Made by a program: the position numbers and the translations under genes. The notes under the pieces were generated by a model. It made no database searches. It had not been told where the DNA came from and saw only the letters and a list, made by a program, of their open reading frames with translations. Shown in pieces: positions 1 through 10,311 of a stretch of DNA of 64,000 bases; the first letter of the stretch is position 1; every line of letters begins with the position of its first letter. This stretch comes from Skeletonema tropicum (lineage: Eukaryota > Bacillariophyta > Thalassiosirophyceae > Thalassiosirales > Thalassiosiraceae), in NCBI GenBank assembly GCA_037178625.1, contig CM074149.1, forward strand, positions 434,001-498,000, in the 5' to 3' direction.

Positions 1-105
1 GGGCCAATTTATATAGCACCGGCTTCCACGGTGCTGGGCCAATTTGTATAGCACCGGCTTCCACGGTGCTGGGCCAATTTATATAGCACCGGCTTCCACG
101 GTGCT
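1..105. repeat. 35-bp tandem repeat, three copies
   Basis: Three head-to-tail copies of a 35-bp unit beginning GGGCCAATTTATATAGCACC and ending CACGGTGCT. The middle copy differs by one base (ATAT to GTAT). The array starts at base 1, so it probably continues to the left. GCACCG...CGGTGC inside each unit can form a small hairpin. Confidence 0.95.
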
Positions 106-1493
106 GAAGTTGTTGCTCGATCTCATCTACTGTTCTTCCCGATCATGAATCATGTAACTCACCTGTAACTGTAATCATCGGCCATCGGCTGCGGTCGCCA
201 GAAAAGCGCCTGCTTCAAGGCGGCGGCGATGCGTGCGGGTGAATGCAGTTGGGAGGGGCGGTGGGATAGCGGCCGGCGAGCGGAGGGCGGAGAGTTGGCC
301 GACATGGTGGTTTGGTAGCTAATCATGTTGACGGTTTGCTCGATGAAAAATTATGAGCTGTGCTCAGCAAGCAGAGGCAGCGGCATGTGGCTTGCGACAG
401 CGTGTTGCCATCCATGATTGAATGAATGGCTGTGAGAGACCCACATGACGTTGTCTGTCAGCATGATTGAATGAATGGCTCTGACAGCTTTTGGTCGGCA
501 TGATTGAATGAACGGCAGTACGAGATGATGCGGCGCCATGATTGAGCTCTTTTTGAGGCGATGGTTATTTTTTGCGTCACACAAGTCGAGTACCGAGTGA
601 CCAAGCAACGTTGAAGTTAATGTGAAGTTGATGATAATAGATACTTCTATCATGATCAACATGAACATGCTACAACAAATGAAAGCCAAAAGCACATAAG
701 TAGCTATTCTTCATCACAAAAGACGTGATCAGATCGACAACACCATTCAAATAAAAGATTTAGCAAAGTGATTCATGTGTTCTCAATCCATGACAATCTC
801 GAACTTGCTACCCCATCAGTGAAGTGACCTGCGACGAAGACTTCGACAGCTTTGAATGTATTATTTCTGTAGCTTTCTTGTGAATGATATAGTAGTATCC
901 TCTGCACTTGTGTAGAGTCGTTCTTCGTCACCGATACGCTGCGCATGAGAGAGTTATTATCACATCGTTCATTCCAGGCTTGTCAAAGGGCTCACCGATA
1001 TTATTTATGCTTGATCCTTCAACTCCAATGCCACAATGCATCACACTAACAGAAGCTCACCAAGCTCGACACACGAGCTACCATCGTAGCACCCGATCTC
1101 GATACGACGATCTAAGCATTCTGCGTATCAAGGCAGGACGAAAGGAGGTTATCGTGTCACGTAAGAAAGATTTTAATGTGATTGTACTGCAAGAGTGAAA
1201 GTGAAAGCCCAAGTCTGATCAAGATTGAAAGAGCTGAATGAAGATGATTTAGTCGATAGTGTCAAGCACTTATGATAGTAGAGTAGAATCCTACAGATAG
1301 CCATAGTCGCATGTGTGTATATGTGATGGTATAGATAGTACAAAATTGTGAAATTACTTCAGCTTATCATTGTTGACACGGCACGTCCAAGACCCTAACC
1401 TAAATAGTTATCATAACCATGGTGCAAAACTGGTTCTTGGACAGGTTCTTGAAAATTTCCTACTGAGCATGAGAGTGGATTTCAATGGTGTAC
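106..1493. other. Intergenic stretch without a recognisable gene
   Basis: I find no convincing coding region here. At about 413-545 the phrase CATGATTGAATGAA recurs three to four times, each followed by a similar GGC-containing tail, which looks like a decayed minisatellite. The short ORFs in this stretch (351-695 minus, 908-1198 plus) are low-complexity or lack any repeated or recognisable motif. Confidence 0.5.
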
Positions 1494-2174
1494 TTACTTG
1501 ATTGATACAATTACTCTTCTAAAGTACTCAGATCTCACGTGTGGAGAACACTTGCGGACCATTTTAATCCATCTCATTGGCCTCAGACTCTTTCTGTGAC
1601 CCATCTCACTAACAGCAAAGGTCATGACGTCTTCTCCCAGATCATTCGTTGTCCGCTCTACTAACTGGCAAAATGTCCAGTCGCCGTTGTTTCGTTTGAT
1701 CCATGCAAACTCTGATAATTGAAGAGTGTAGATGGATTGAATGGTATCTTCGAGAGCTGTGAATTGCTCCATGTCTTTGTTAGATCGGAGAGTATCGCCC
1801 AGACGATAGTGCTCTACAGTGATGGGTGAAACTTGTGTCTGGATAGATGAATCATCAGTCTCGTCGTCTGTTGCAAAGCCTTCAATTTCGATAGTATGAA
1901 TCGAATCTGACGGGTTGATGTCAGTGGCAGTGGGTATGAATACAAGTAGTTCACATTCGGGGGAGAATTTGACACGAGGCTTGGGTTTGGTGAGCATATT
2001 TGGACCTCGCAGTTTATGTCCATGAATGAAGAGGGGATCCAAACAACCAAGGAGCCAATTAGCTGCATACATTTTCCCCCATTCATACACACCCGTTGTG
2101 AAGGGAATGAATGATAACGTAGCATGCAAGAAAAGTGATGCGGCATGCGGCATGCGGCATGCGGCATGCGGCAT
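1494..2174 (-). CDS. Unrecognised protein, divergent neighbour of ankyrin gene 1
   Basis: I do not recognise this protein. The reading frame is 226 codons, but its first ~14 residues are encoded by a GCATGCG microsatellite. In the second copy (39763-40226) the frame upstream of the segment YEWGKMYAANW is shifted by a 2-bp indel, so the conserved part begins near the internal ATG at 2072, giving about 192 aa. Visible features are a basic patch KPKPRVKF, an acidic TDDETDDSS run and a C-terminal block rich in W, R and K. It has no signal peptide or membrane segment. It is transcribed away from ankyrin gene 1, with about 460 bp between them. The same neighbour, truncated or decayed, lies before two other ankyrin copies, so it is an old member of the duplicated unit. 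An upstream exon is possible. Confidence 0.5.
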   Translation of the reverse strand: MPHAACRMPHAASLFLHATLSFIPFTTGVYEWGKMYAANWLLGCLDPLFIHGHKLRGPNMLTKPKPRVKFSPECELLVFIPTATDINPSDSIHTIEIEGFATDDETDDSSIQTQVSPITVEHYRLGDTLRSNKDMEQFTALEDTIQSIYTLQLSEFAWIKRNNGDWTFCQLVERTTNDLGEDVMTFAVSEMGHRKSLRPMRWIKMVRKCSPHVRSEYFRRVIVSIK

Positions 2175-2181
2175 GCGGCAT
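2138..2181. repeat. ATGCGGC microsatellite, about six units
   Basis: A 7-bp unit ATGCGGC is repeated about six times. It encodes the apparent start of the 226-codon frame on the minus strand. The sister locus at 40204-40240 has about five units and two decayed copies have one or two, so the length is unstable. Confidence 0.9.
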
Positions 2182-2634
2182 TAGAAGGTCATTACATTTC
2201 CTCCGTTGAGCAGGTACTGATTACTGATGCAAAAGACTGCTCTCCAGTGTAGGATACCACATAGGAGTAAATTGTGTAAAGGCCTGATACGAGGCCTGCA
2301 TTTACTGAAATGCGCTCTCAAGGCAGTTGTGTCCTTGCACAGCGCCACAGCCTGAGCCTCTCGCGAAGTCTCACCGCCACGCCGCTGCATGATATTTTGC
2401 CTTTTTTGGGTCATTCCTTTGCATGCAGCCTCCTCTTTCACTTTTGCTTGTTATATACTTGCTACACGTCAGCTGACACCGAGGCCTTTTGCTTTGCGGT
2501 ACATCTCAATTCATGATGTCTCCTTTGGTGCTCGCTTAGTTTTGGTCAGCAGTCAGTTAGTATCCCCTTTCATAAAACAAGAACTCCAAAAGCTACACAC
2601 AAACAACTGAAATACATCAACGATAAAAAACAAC
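2182..2634. promoter_or_regulatory. Divergent intergenic region upstream of ankyrin gene 1
   Basis: Non-coding, nearly identical to 40241-40692, with related blocks before the other ankyrin copies. Shared blocks are TTTACTGAAATGC, a CTCTCGCGAAGTC block and GGCCTTTTGCTTTGCGGTACATC about 130-150 bp before the ATG. Conservation in every copy suggests promoter or 5'-UTR function. This copy lacks the CTATATATCCGGCCGAG TATA-like block seen at 39684 and 63174 and has TTATATACTTG instead. Confidence 0.45.
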
Positions 2635-3300
2635 ATGACCAGCTCCATAGTAATGAAATCGATAGCACTTCTCCTTCGCATCATCGAGTCGAAAGATTGG
2701 CAAAGCCTGGAGGAAATTGCTCTTTCTAACCCCACTATCTTCCGAACTCTATGCGAGGACATCGCTGGATGTGAAGAGTTCCACGGTATGACTCTACTTC
2801 ATGCTGTAGCGAGATTCGATGCACCCCTGACCGTTGTCGCCAAGATGATCGAGATTTGCCCCGATCTCCCATCTGCTACCGATTGCCTGGGCAGGACTCC
2901 CCTTCACGTGGCTGCTGGTCTAGGAGCGTCACCGGATGTGATCAAGCTCATCGCCCATTCGTGGCCGGCTGCATGCATCTCACCGGACGAAGATGGAAAG
3001 ACTCCGTTACATTTTGCTTGCGACACTTCTTGTGAGCTGTTTGCGGACGATTCTAACAACAAGTCCCCTTCACGAGCAGTACCGAATCATGATTCTATCC
3101 GCTACTTGCTGTCAGTGTGTCTCCATGCAGCCGCAATGGAAGACCTTGACGAAATGAGTCCTTTGGAATACGCCATCCTGAGTGATGCTGAGATGGAAAC
3201 TGTCAAGTTGTTACAGCTTGCGGTATCGGTGGAGATACAGTCGCGATCGAAATCGAGTAGTCGTCCAGCCAATGCTTTGCCAGTTTCCGTGAGAGCATGA
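2635..3300 (+). CDS. Small ankyrin-repeat protein, copy 1
   Basis: 221 aa. Ankyrin signatures are visible at about residues 51-60 (GMTLLHAVAR), 86-95 (GRTPLHVAAG) and 121-130 (GKTPLHFACD), with a degenerate fourth near 172-180 (SPLEYAIL). Each is followed by helix-forming sequence, as in 33-residue ankyrin repeats. There is no signal peptide or membrane segment, so it is probably an intracellular protein-binding scaffold with unknown partner. The start MTSSIV is conserved in all full copies, which supports this ATG. Six copies or fragments lie in the window, so it belongs to a local tandem family. The ankyrin fold is clear; the biological role is not. Confidence 0.85.
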   Translation: MTSSIVMKSIALLLRIIESKDWQSLEEIALSNPTIFRTLCEDIAGCEEFHGMTLLHAVARFDAPLTVVAKMIEICPDLPSATDCLGRTPLHVAAGLGASPDVIKLIAHSWPAACISPDEDGKTPLHFACDTSCELFADDSNNKSPSRAVPNHDSIRYLLSVCLHAAAMEDLDEMSPLEYAILSDAEMETVKLLQLAVSVEIQSRSKSSSRPANALPVSVRA

Positions 3301-3531
3301 ATCATGTATAGGATATTATTGAATGTTGAAATAGTTTATAGTAGACTTGCTTAGAATTTTAAAGTAGACCAGAGCTAGCATAGCAGACGCATCATTTGTG
3401 TTCCTACAAAATCATTATGATTTATTGGTAACGGGCAAGAGGGAAAAGAAGCTAAAAGAGTTTAAGTACATATTTACATCTATGTTTTTCAGAGGCAGCG
3501 TATAGCTCAGTGTCTGCTTCTGCACATACAG
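3301..3531. other. Ankyrin 3' flank, insertion target in sister copy
   Basis: Short 3' flank containing AAAGTAGACCAGAGCTAGCA at about 3361-3380. The same sequence follows the other ankyrin copies. In copy 2 it is split by the gypsy element at ACCAG, so this copy is the uninterrupted reference site. Confidence 0.6.
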
Positions 3532-4489
3532 CTAACAGCAGTTGAGGGAACGCTGAACGTGGTCGCTGCATGAGAGATCATGCAAGTCTTGATCTTTGCA
3601 CCATATCTCATGTAGAGATGAGCTTGGTGAAACTACATGACCTTCGTGACCTCTTTTCTTCTGTTGCTTCCAAGGAGAGGATCTGTTTGATACCTTGTGA
3701 GTTTTCACTGAAATGGCCACACTTATTTCGTCCACATTGTCTCCTTCTACCTGTGTCTTTTCCTTGTCGTCGAGAGATTGTAACCTTGACCTCGCCGCTG
3801 CTATCTTCGAGGGGTGATCAAAGTCGTAGCATTCCATAATGACCGATACAAATGCCGAGTAGATCTTTGTTTCTGTTGGTAGTTTTATTGTCTTGAATAT
3901 AGAGGCGAGCGATGGTGCTCGTACGCTGCGTGGAGAAGGAAGTAGAAGTCTCGCACAGCAAGCTCGGTCAGATACTTCATCTCATGCACGAAAAAACCCC
4001 ATTCCGCCTCAAGCATGTCGACATAAGCGTAAGGCAAGAGCAAGGAGAGGAGTGACTACCAACTTGATGGGCGGTTGGAGCGTGACAACGCCAAGAGAGG
4101 CCACTTAGCAATGTACGTTTCATGTCCTCGATCTCCTGAGCAGAGTAGATATGGCGGCACATTTCGGCAAGCGCTTCACTTGAAATGACCGTCTTCTCGT
4201 AGAGCTTGATGGTGGTGTACAAGGCGGTAACTGTGAGAAGCTGGAACTTCCTTTGATCTCTGAGGGCCTCATCGGACACCCGTGCAGCATCTTCGGAGTT
4301 GCTAGGCATGGATAGGAATCGGTCGACCATCTCCATCGCCGAGGCCACTGTTTCTCGCGAGAAGCGACAGTGATCAACGATGTTGTAGCACCAATCCACC
4401 AACTTCATTCGATCGCCGGCAGTGATCATGGTGGGATCAGGGGGGTTGAGATACCCATCATAAGAAGCATGAATAAGAGGTGAACTCAC
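3532..4489 (-). pseudogene. Diatom-specific-type cyclin, frameshifted copy
   Basis: This is a broken copy of the cyclin at 26957-27943. The N-terminal cyclin box is open (about 4489 to 4055), with motifs GDRMKLVDWCYNIVDHC, FSRETVASAMEMVDRFL and LSWRCHAPTAHQVG. A one-base deletion relative to the sister copy (GTGACTACC for GTGACGTACC, about 4053) then throws it out of frame. Further indels follow at about 3937 and 3845-3860. The C-terminal 101 codons (3837-3532) are open again. The copy lacks the 30-bp in-frame duplication of the sister. As there, the leftmost codon of the frame is GTG, not ATG. It may be a decaying paralogue, or it could make a truncated cyclin. Confidence 0.75.
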
Positions 4490-5704
4490 TTAGGATCATT
4501 GCAGTGAGGGTGTCAGCAACAGCCCTTGTGTTTCTGGATAGATTCTTTGTTGGCTTCATGGTCTTCGAGGATTGCTGTTTGTTGTTTGTGGCTTGGATTC
4601 TTTTTATGGGAATATGGAGAGATATGGAGGTTGATAGACTAGTGAAGAGCCTGCGTACAAGTCACAAGTCCAACGCTCCTTGATATGAATGAAATAACAT
4701 TCTCATTACATATTAAGCGAAGCATCCTAAGCACTGACAAGCGCTGAGATGAACACAATAAAACTAAGAGCCCATTCTCTTAGTAAGGCATAACAAGTAT
4801 GTAGCTCCTAGATTGTCACTCCAACGGTTTGTGAATGTTGGATGGGCTTAATGTACTCCAGCCATCTTGTCCCATCTCCTCTCTCTATCTCTCTCTAGAG
4901 AGGTTCAAGAAAATACTCCTGCAAAACGGGACACAACTCCCGAACCCAAACCTCGGCACTCCAGTTCCTCTGTCCGAGCAAGCGTTTCTACCCGAGTGAA
5001 ATGAAGTGGCCTCGAAGAACCTCTAGCTAACAATCATTACCACGTCACACGTTGATAGTGGCAACCTTGTACCTCCAAACGGCAGCGAGAGCCGGAAATC
5101 TCATATCATTTCCGGATGCTTGACTGCCTTGTCGAGGCAAACAGAACCATCTTATCGAACAAAGTGAATAAAGATCCAACCATTAGGGGGGCATAGTTTG
5201 GCTAAACTGCAAGTGTGAGCTCAGGATAACAGGCGGAGCCCAACTTGCCCAAAGCGTAACCATCCGATTTAAAGTTGTGCGCATTGAATATACTCCAGTC
5301 GAGAAAGATGTTCTATCAGGTCGAACGATGACAATAACTACACTACTGTTGTGTGTGGGAAAGGTGTCAATGGTTGATGGAATGGGCAACCCCCGGGAAT
5401 TGTCGACTCTCCATGCCTTCGCTGAGTGGGAAACCCTGGGGCCTGGGGCTGGGGATTATCGCCTCTCCAGGATGCGAAGTCTCTCGGCAAGGAATTGCGG
5501 GGGTTGCCAGGTGCCCTGCCCCTTTGGCTTGGGTCAGTACTTCGCAATACCAGCGTACAAAATTTATAGAGCGATAATAAGTATTCGGTCTCCTTGCTTT
5601 GTTCCAAAACAAATATGTGAGCGCGACCTACCGGTGTGACACTACATTTTTTCCACGTCGATGCCGTGAGTGTACTTTAGATACTGCAGTACTTATCGTA
5701 CCAT
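4490..5704. other. Spacer duplicated at about 27944-29116
   Basis: Non-coding spacer, nearly identical to the region after the second cyclin. It includes a GC-rich block (about 5390-5535) conserved between copies. The longest frame across that block (plus, 5277-5639) ends early in the sister copy after a single-base change, so I do not call it a gene. A CTCTCTCT-rich insertion at about 4876-4903 is absent from the sister. Confidence 0.5.
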
Positions 5705-5743
5705 ATACTGTACATTTGAAATGAATTTGCAAGCACCTATTTT

Positions 5744-5879
5744 GTGTACCACTCAGCTCTTTTTCTCGTGGGAGTTTCGTCTCCATTTTTTTTTCTGCAC
5801 AAACGTCAGTTTCTCCTCTTTGTGCAGATCTGACCGCCGTGTGTATTTATGTGGGTAGAAAATGTGCTGAGTGGTACAC
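5744..5879. mobile_element. 136-bp MITE-like inverted-repeat element
   Basis: GTGTACCACTCAGC at 5744-5757 is inverted exactly at 5866-5879. An inner hairpin CTGCACAAA...TTTGTGCAG lies between. It has no coding capacity. It sits at the point where this locus departs from the sister spacer that ends near 29116. A clear target duplication is not visible. Confidence 0.6.
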
Positions 5880-6130
5880 AATTAAGCAACCTCCTCCAAC
5901 TTGAAGTTTTTGCAGTCGAGTCAATTGAGTGTGGCTTCCGATAAAATATCAGTACCGTTTCATTTAATATTAGTTCCTACGTAGATACGGTTTTTACATG
6001 CCATCAACCATCAAAAATGGACCCAGACCATGGTGAAAAATGGCTTCCTACGACCCACAATAACACAGTACTCCTAACTAGTAGGATTTTGAGCTTACTT
6101 GCTGTGGTAATCTTCATCCCTTGACCATTA
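5880..6130. other. Flank of Tc1-like element, no gene seen
   Basis: No gene is visible. It contains TTCCTACGT at 5974-5982, a motif that recurs near several transposon ends in this window. It ends with the TA target dinucleotide at 6129-6130. Confidence 0.5.
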
Positions 6131-9100
6131 CAGCTGTTTTCACGGATTTTCGGATAGCCGTTCAAGTTTCGAATTCCTACGTATGTTAGGTACAAATGAC
6201 GTAGTGAGTCTTATAAAAACCCATTGGGCCGATTTCTCCCAACTCACCCCTCAACAAGAGCCACTCCGCGCAAAAAGATGCCAACCATGGCCAAATTCCG
6301 GAGCGTACTACGCACAACAAGTTGGATATTTGCTCAACCAAAAGGATAAATTAACCTCTCTTGCATGTCTAGATCCAAAATAGCCAATTAGGTTGACTAA
6401 AGATTGTAATCATGAACGATGGTAATACACTTTTTGAATACCTTTTCACACGGCTCATCAGTAAAAGTGACACTTATCGCGGCAGGTGGATTTGCGACCA
6501 GTCGTTGGTAGAGATATTGCACAGACACTATACGAATGTAGATAAAGACAATACCTTACGGAACAAACTCGTGCAGCGTCTGAACAAGGCAGCCGGACCT
6601 TTCAACAGCAGCAATGTACACAAGATATACCACAAAAATTTCACAACATCATGTCCATTCAATTCGTCATTACGCCGGATGGTGCACTATTACTACTTTG
6701 GAAAGGGAGAGAAAGTGCCCAACGAACCAATACGCGCAGCAGAGTTATTGTGCACAGAAATAGAACATATACAGAGTTACAGTGCAACTAATAATCGGCA
6801 GCGATCTTGCAACAAGCCGGAGCAAGTATCATTTCCCGACGATGGATGCGCTGGTAAGAAGAAGAACAAAAATAATGAGAACAAACGTAAAGAAGCAACA
6901 AAATCATCAGCGGCTGCACCAATTACTCCTACTCCACAAAAAAGAACAAGGCGCTCGCAACGACTAGTTGAGCAGCAGCAGAGCCCTCTCGTGCCATTCG
7001 TCACCAACGTGGGTAGATTAGAGGATGAGAATAATCAAGTTGACGACGAAGATGAAGATGAAGACGACGACAATAACAACAGCAGTGGCGATATAGACGG
7101 GGATAACAGCAGCAACAACCAGACTCCGAATATTATATGGCAGTCACCTGAAGCAGCAGCTCTCTTCGGATTTGACGAAGGTGCCGATGTGTACAACGGA
7201 CTAGTGCAATTGGTTGAATCACTTACACTGGTGGGGCAATCAGCAAATGGATACGAAGAAGCAGGCGTCATTGACTTGCACGAAGATAGTAAATTGACAA
7301 AGCATGCCTTATTTGACTTACGCAATAAATGTTTATACCTCAGGGTTGCGTATTCAATAGCACTTGCCGAGTATCGAGTTGGGTTTCCATTCCAAGCTTG
7401 TTGCGACAAAGCGGCAAGGCTGCTCAATGATTTAACACTGTTCAATGCAGCAACTGGTAGGACAATCATGAATTGGAACCGTATCTTCCGCGTTAATCAT
7501 CAATTTCCAAACCCCAACCCCTACGTCGCCAATGGTATCAAACGAAAGCCTACACTATTTGAGGTATTTCCGACAGCAGCAGTAGATGTGTCAAACTTCA
7601 TACTTGACCATCTGGAACATTTCAGCGTTGAATTGCTGAGGGAACATTTTAACACAACAATGATAAAGCAACTAAATGAAGAGGTGAAAACCAACATCAA
7701 CTTTACCGAAGACTCAGAAGAATTTCAACTGGTTGACAGATATCTCAAAAATCCACCATCATACTCAACGGTTGGGAGGTGGGTCGGATACCTTGGTTTC
7801 AAACGAGAGGTGTCAAAGAAATGCTACTACGTTGATGGCCATGAGTATGCCGAACAGATAGAGCATCGGTCTCGGTTAACAGACGAATATCTATCAGTGC
7901 TTGAACCACGATCTCATCGATGGGTTCATTTGTCACAGACCGAATTTGACGATTTGAAAACAGCGCTCGAAGATGACAAAGATGGCGAGAAGGCGAAGGA
8001 CATGTTAGATAAGGTTGCTTATAAGTTCAAGGGAGTTGATGAAAAAGTATACTTTGAGTTTCATGTGGACAAACACGTGCGTCTGCAGAAGATTGCAAAC
8101 GATAAGTATGGAGCATTTGGAGGAAGAGTAAGCATAAGAAAGAAAGCTGAAGACAAACCTGTCATCATCTTTGGCCAGGATGAGGCTATTTTTAATGCTT
8201 TTCTGTCGCGGACTCACCAGTGGGTTGATCCGAATGGAAGGAGGGCAATTATGCCGAAGACTGTTGGTGCTGGTATCATGATATCTGCGTTTCAATCGAG
8301 AGAATTGGGTTGGGGCATTCCTATCACCGAAGATCAGCTGAAGGAGATTAATGCTGCTAGAGCCAATCAAGAATACTTCGACAAGGCAGCGGCAATTGCC
8401 GTAAATGGTAACACAAAAAAGCAACCACTTGAATCGTCACCTGGGATTCTTAAGTTTGCATACGGGAAGAACGGGTACTGGACAGGGAACCACACGATCC
8501 TGCAAACGGAAGATATAATAGATTGCGTAAAAGTAATACTCGGAGATGAGTATGAATATGTCTTTCTTTTTGATTTGAGCAGTGGTCATGCAAAGAAGCG
8601 TGTTGACGGTCTTGATGCAAAGGAAATGAACAAGAATTGGCACTCGACACCATCGCAAGCTAGGAACACCAAAATTGAACGGCAGGAGGAATTTGTCGGG
8701 CCATACTACGATGCATCCAATCCAGCAATGGTGACTATCGGTCAAGAACAAACGATGAACTTCACCAGTGAAGATGTCGGCCCATTTTGGCTGACAGCAG
8801 AGGAACGTGAAAGACAACGGCACGACCGAGAGGTTGAAATACCAGAAGACAAGAGGAAAGAGCGACATAAGGTGAAGAAAGAGCTGATATCGGAGCTGAT
8901 GGACACCGAGTGGGGGAAAAAGGAAGGAGAAATAAGGTTATGGAAGATGACACATGCTGAGCTAGCAAAAATGGCGCAAGCGTCTAGTATCGATATCAAA
9001 ATAACACCTACCACCAAAATGATATATGGATGGGAGGGCAAGGGTAAGGGACTTCTGCAGATTGCGTATGAACGTGGCTGGATCGATATAGCAACCTTCA

Positions 9101-9939
9101 GAAAGGGCAGCTACCAAGTGATGAAGTATGATGATGAGGGTAACTTGGTTCCTGAGCTTTCCCTCCGGCATTTGCTTGCAAACTGCACGGATTTTTTGTC
9201 TGAACAAAGCCAACTCGAATATGTTTGTGAATCTTTGGGAGTAAGAGCCTTGATTACAACAAAGTACCATGCTGAATACGCTGGTGAGGGTGTCGAATAC
9301 TCTTGGGGATTCTCCAAAGCTCTCTACCGAAGACATCCATTAGCTCAAAAGAAAACGACTGCTGATTTCCTTGCATTGGTCGACAAGTGTATTTCAAGAG
9401 AGGTTCTCACTGTGGATCTCATTCGTAAGTTCAGTGCCAGGGCAAGAGGTTACATGGAGACATATAAGATGTTGGAGATTGAGGCAAAGAATACCAAGGA
9501 GACAGAAGGTAATTCAAGTGAGGATGCACCCATTCCGCACAAGAGAATTGAAACGCTGAAGAAGGTTTTGAAATGTCATCGTGCTGCTATTGACTTTGAC
9601 AAATCTTTCATTATGAAAACTGTCTACGCAAAAGACTTTGATTTCAAGAATGATTTGCTCAAGAAGGAAGAGAAGCTCAACTTTAGTCTCAGAGTAAAAC
9701 GAGAGAATACGAAGGTGGAAGCGACGGCAAAGAAGAAATAAACATAGGACAATGTTCATTTATGTCTCTTGGTGGAATATGGCATACGAGGCATTATTTA
9801 CCATGGTCCGGTTGTTGTTCGCAATTGATAAAGACGGAACTTTTACGGGTAGAGTAGCTCCCCAGTTAAGGGGCTTTCAGTACGTTTGTACGTAGGAATA
9901 AAAATTCTGCGATTATCCGCCAAGATTTGCTAACAGCTG
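6131..9939 (+). mobile_element. Tc1/mariner-like DNA transposon, complete copy 1 (3,809 bp)
   Basis: The element is bounded by CAGCTGTT at 6131 and its inverse AACAGCTG ending at 9939, flanked by TA on both sides (6129-6130 and 9940-9941). The same ends and TA flanks bound an inverted copy at 33247-37055, which has exactly the same length. It carries one gene, a 1,109-aa DDE transposase. The visible terminal inverted repeat is only about 8 bp. TA target duplication and the spacing of the acidic residues fit the IS630/Tc1/mariner superfamily. The protein is three times the usual mariner length. The two copies differ by one coding base that I can see, so the insertions are recent. Confidence 0.93.
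6412..9741 (+). CDS. Tc1/mariner-related DDE transposase, long form, copy 1
   Basis: 1,109 aa. The N-terminal ~450 residues include a basic segment KKKNKNNENKRK (about 147-158) and an acidic D/E/N run (about 206-237). A helix-turn-helix-like segment follows near 455-475 (PSYSTVGRWVGYLGF). The catalytic core is in the C-terminal half. D590 lies in IIFGQDEAIF, D721 in FLFDLSSGHAKKR, and E962 in KYHAEYAGEGVEYSWGFSKA, which matches the family pattern of H-x-E-x(3)-G-x(2)-E-x(2)-W-x(3)-K. The family relation is from my recognition of D-x-S-S-x-H and E-x(2)-W motifs in IS630-like eukaryotic proteins. Residue 722 is Leu here and Ser in the twin copy; Ser is usual at this place, so this copy may be slightly impaired. 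The ATG at 6412 is 281 bp inside the element. It cuts and pastes its own element, acting in the nucleus. Confidence 0.85.
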   Translation: MNDGNTLFEYLFTRLISKSDTYRGRWICDQSLVEILHRHYTNVDKDNTLRNKLVQRLNKAAGPFNSSNVHKIYHKNFTTSCPFNSSLRRMVHYYYFGKGEKVPNEPIRAAELLCTEIEHIQSYSATNNRQRSCNKPEQVSFPDDGCAGKKKNKNNENKRKEATKSSAAAPITPTPQKRTRRSQRLVEQQQSPLVPFVTNVGRLEDENNQVDDEDEDEDDDNNNSSGDIDGDNSSNNQTPNIIWQSPEAAALFGFDEGADVYNGLVQLVESLTLVGQSANGYEEAGVIDLHEDSKLTKHALFDLRNKCLYLRVAYSIALAEYRVGFPFQACCDKAARLLNDLTLFNAATGRTIMNWNRIFRVNHQFPNPNPYVANGIKRKPTLFEVFPTAAVDVSNFILDHLEHFSVELLREHFNTTMIKQLNEEVKTNINFTEDSEEFQLVDRYLKNPPSYSTVGRWVGYLGFKREVSKKCYYVDGHEYAEQIEHRSRLTDEYLSVLEPRSHRWVHLSQTEFDDLKTALEDDKDGEKAKDMLDKVAYKFKGVDEKVYFEFHVDKHVRLQKIANDKYGAFGGRVSIRKKAEDKPVIIFGQDEAIFNAFLSRTHQWVDPNGRRAIMPKTVGAGIMISAFQSRELGWGIPITEDQLKEINAARANQEYFDKAAAIAVNGNTKKQPLESSPGILKFAYGKNGYWTGNHTILQTEDIIDCVKVILGDEYEYVFLFDLSSGHAKKRVDGLDAKEMNKNWHSTPSQARNTKIERQEEFVGPYYDASNPAMVTIGQEQTMNFTSEDVGPFWLTAEERERQRHDREVEIPEDKRKERHKVKKELISELMDTEWGKKEGEIRLWKMTHAELAKMAQASSIDIKITPTTKMIYGWEGKGKGLLQIAYERGWIDIATFRKGSYQVMKYDDEGNLVPELSLRHLLANCTDFLSEQSQLEYVCESLGVRALITTKYHAEYAGEGVEYSWGFSKALYRRHPLAQKKTTADFLALVDKCISREVLTVDLIRKFSARARGYMETYKMLEIEAKNTKETEGNSSEDAPIPHKRIETLKKVLKCHRAAIDFDKSFIMKTVYAKDFDFKNDLLKKEEKLNFSLRVKRENTKVEATAKKK

Positions 9940-10311
9940 TAGGATCTTATCGATACCTTACTTGCCACCATAAGTAGGCCCGATACTCCCTCTGTCCCAC
10001 AAAAAAGTAGATATCTGATTTCATTTGGCTTAAATTTCATCAATTTTCGTCGAGGAATTTGCTATTGCACACCGTTGGAAAGCTTATTTCACGGCGGTTA
10101 CGATTGAATAGAGGTTGGATGTTGTTAAGCGGTTATTTGTGTTGTTATTGTGATAAAAGGGGATGAGTTAACCTTAATATACCACTGATGGAAACTGAAG
10201 TGGAAGAAGGAGGGGAAGAAGGGGGCCTCTCGGACAATTGTGTAGGACCTATACAAAGGAATTAGTATTTCTGATATCTACTTTTTTTGGGACTACGATT
10301 AACTTCAAATA

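Noticed and set aside
1..105. CRISPR-like array at the window start
   Set aside because: Three contiguous 35-bp units without spacers; an ordinary tandem repeat.
5277..5639. 120-codon plus frame in GC-rich spacer block
   Set aside because: The sister copy (28742-28954) stops early through one base change, and the upstream part is not conserved in frame.
7035..9336. Several 100-144-codon antisense frames within the Tc1-like transposase
   Set aside because: Shadows of the transposase gene. They are identical in the twin only because the whole element is.
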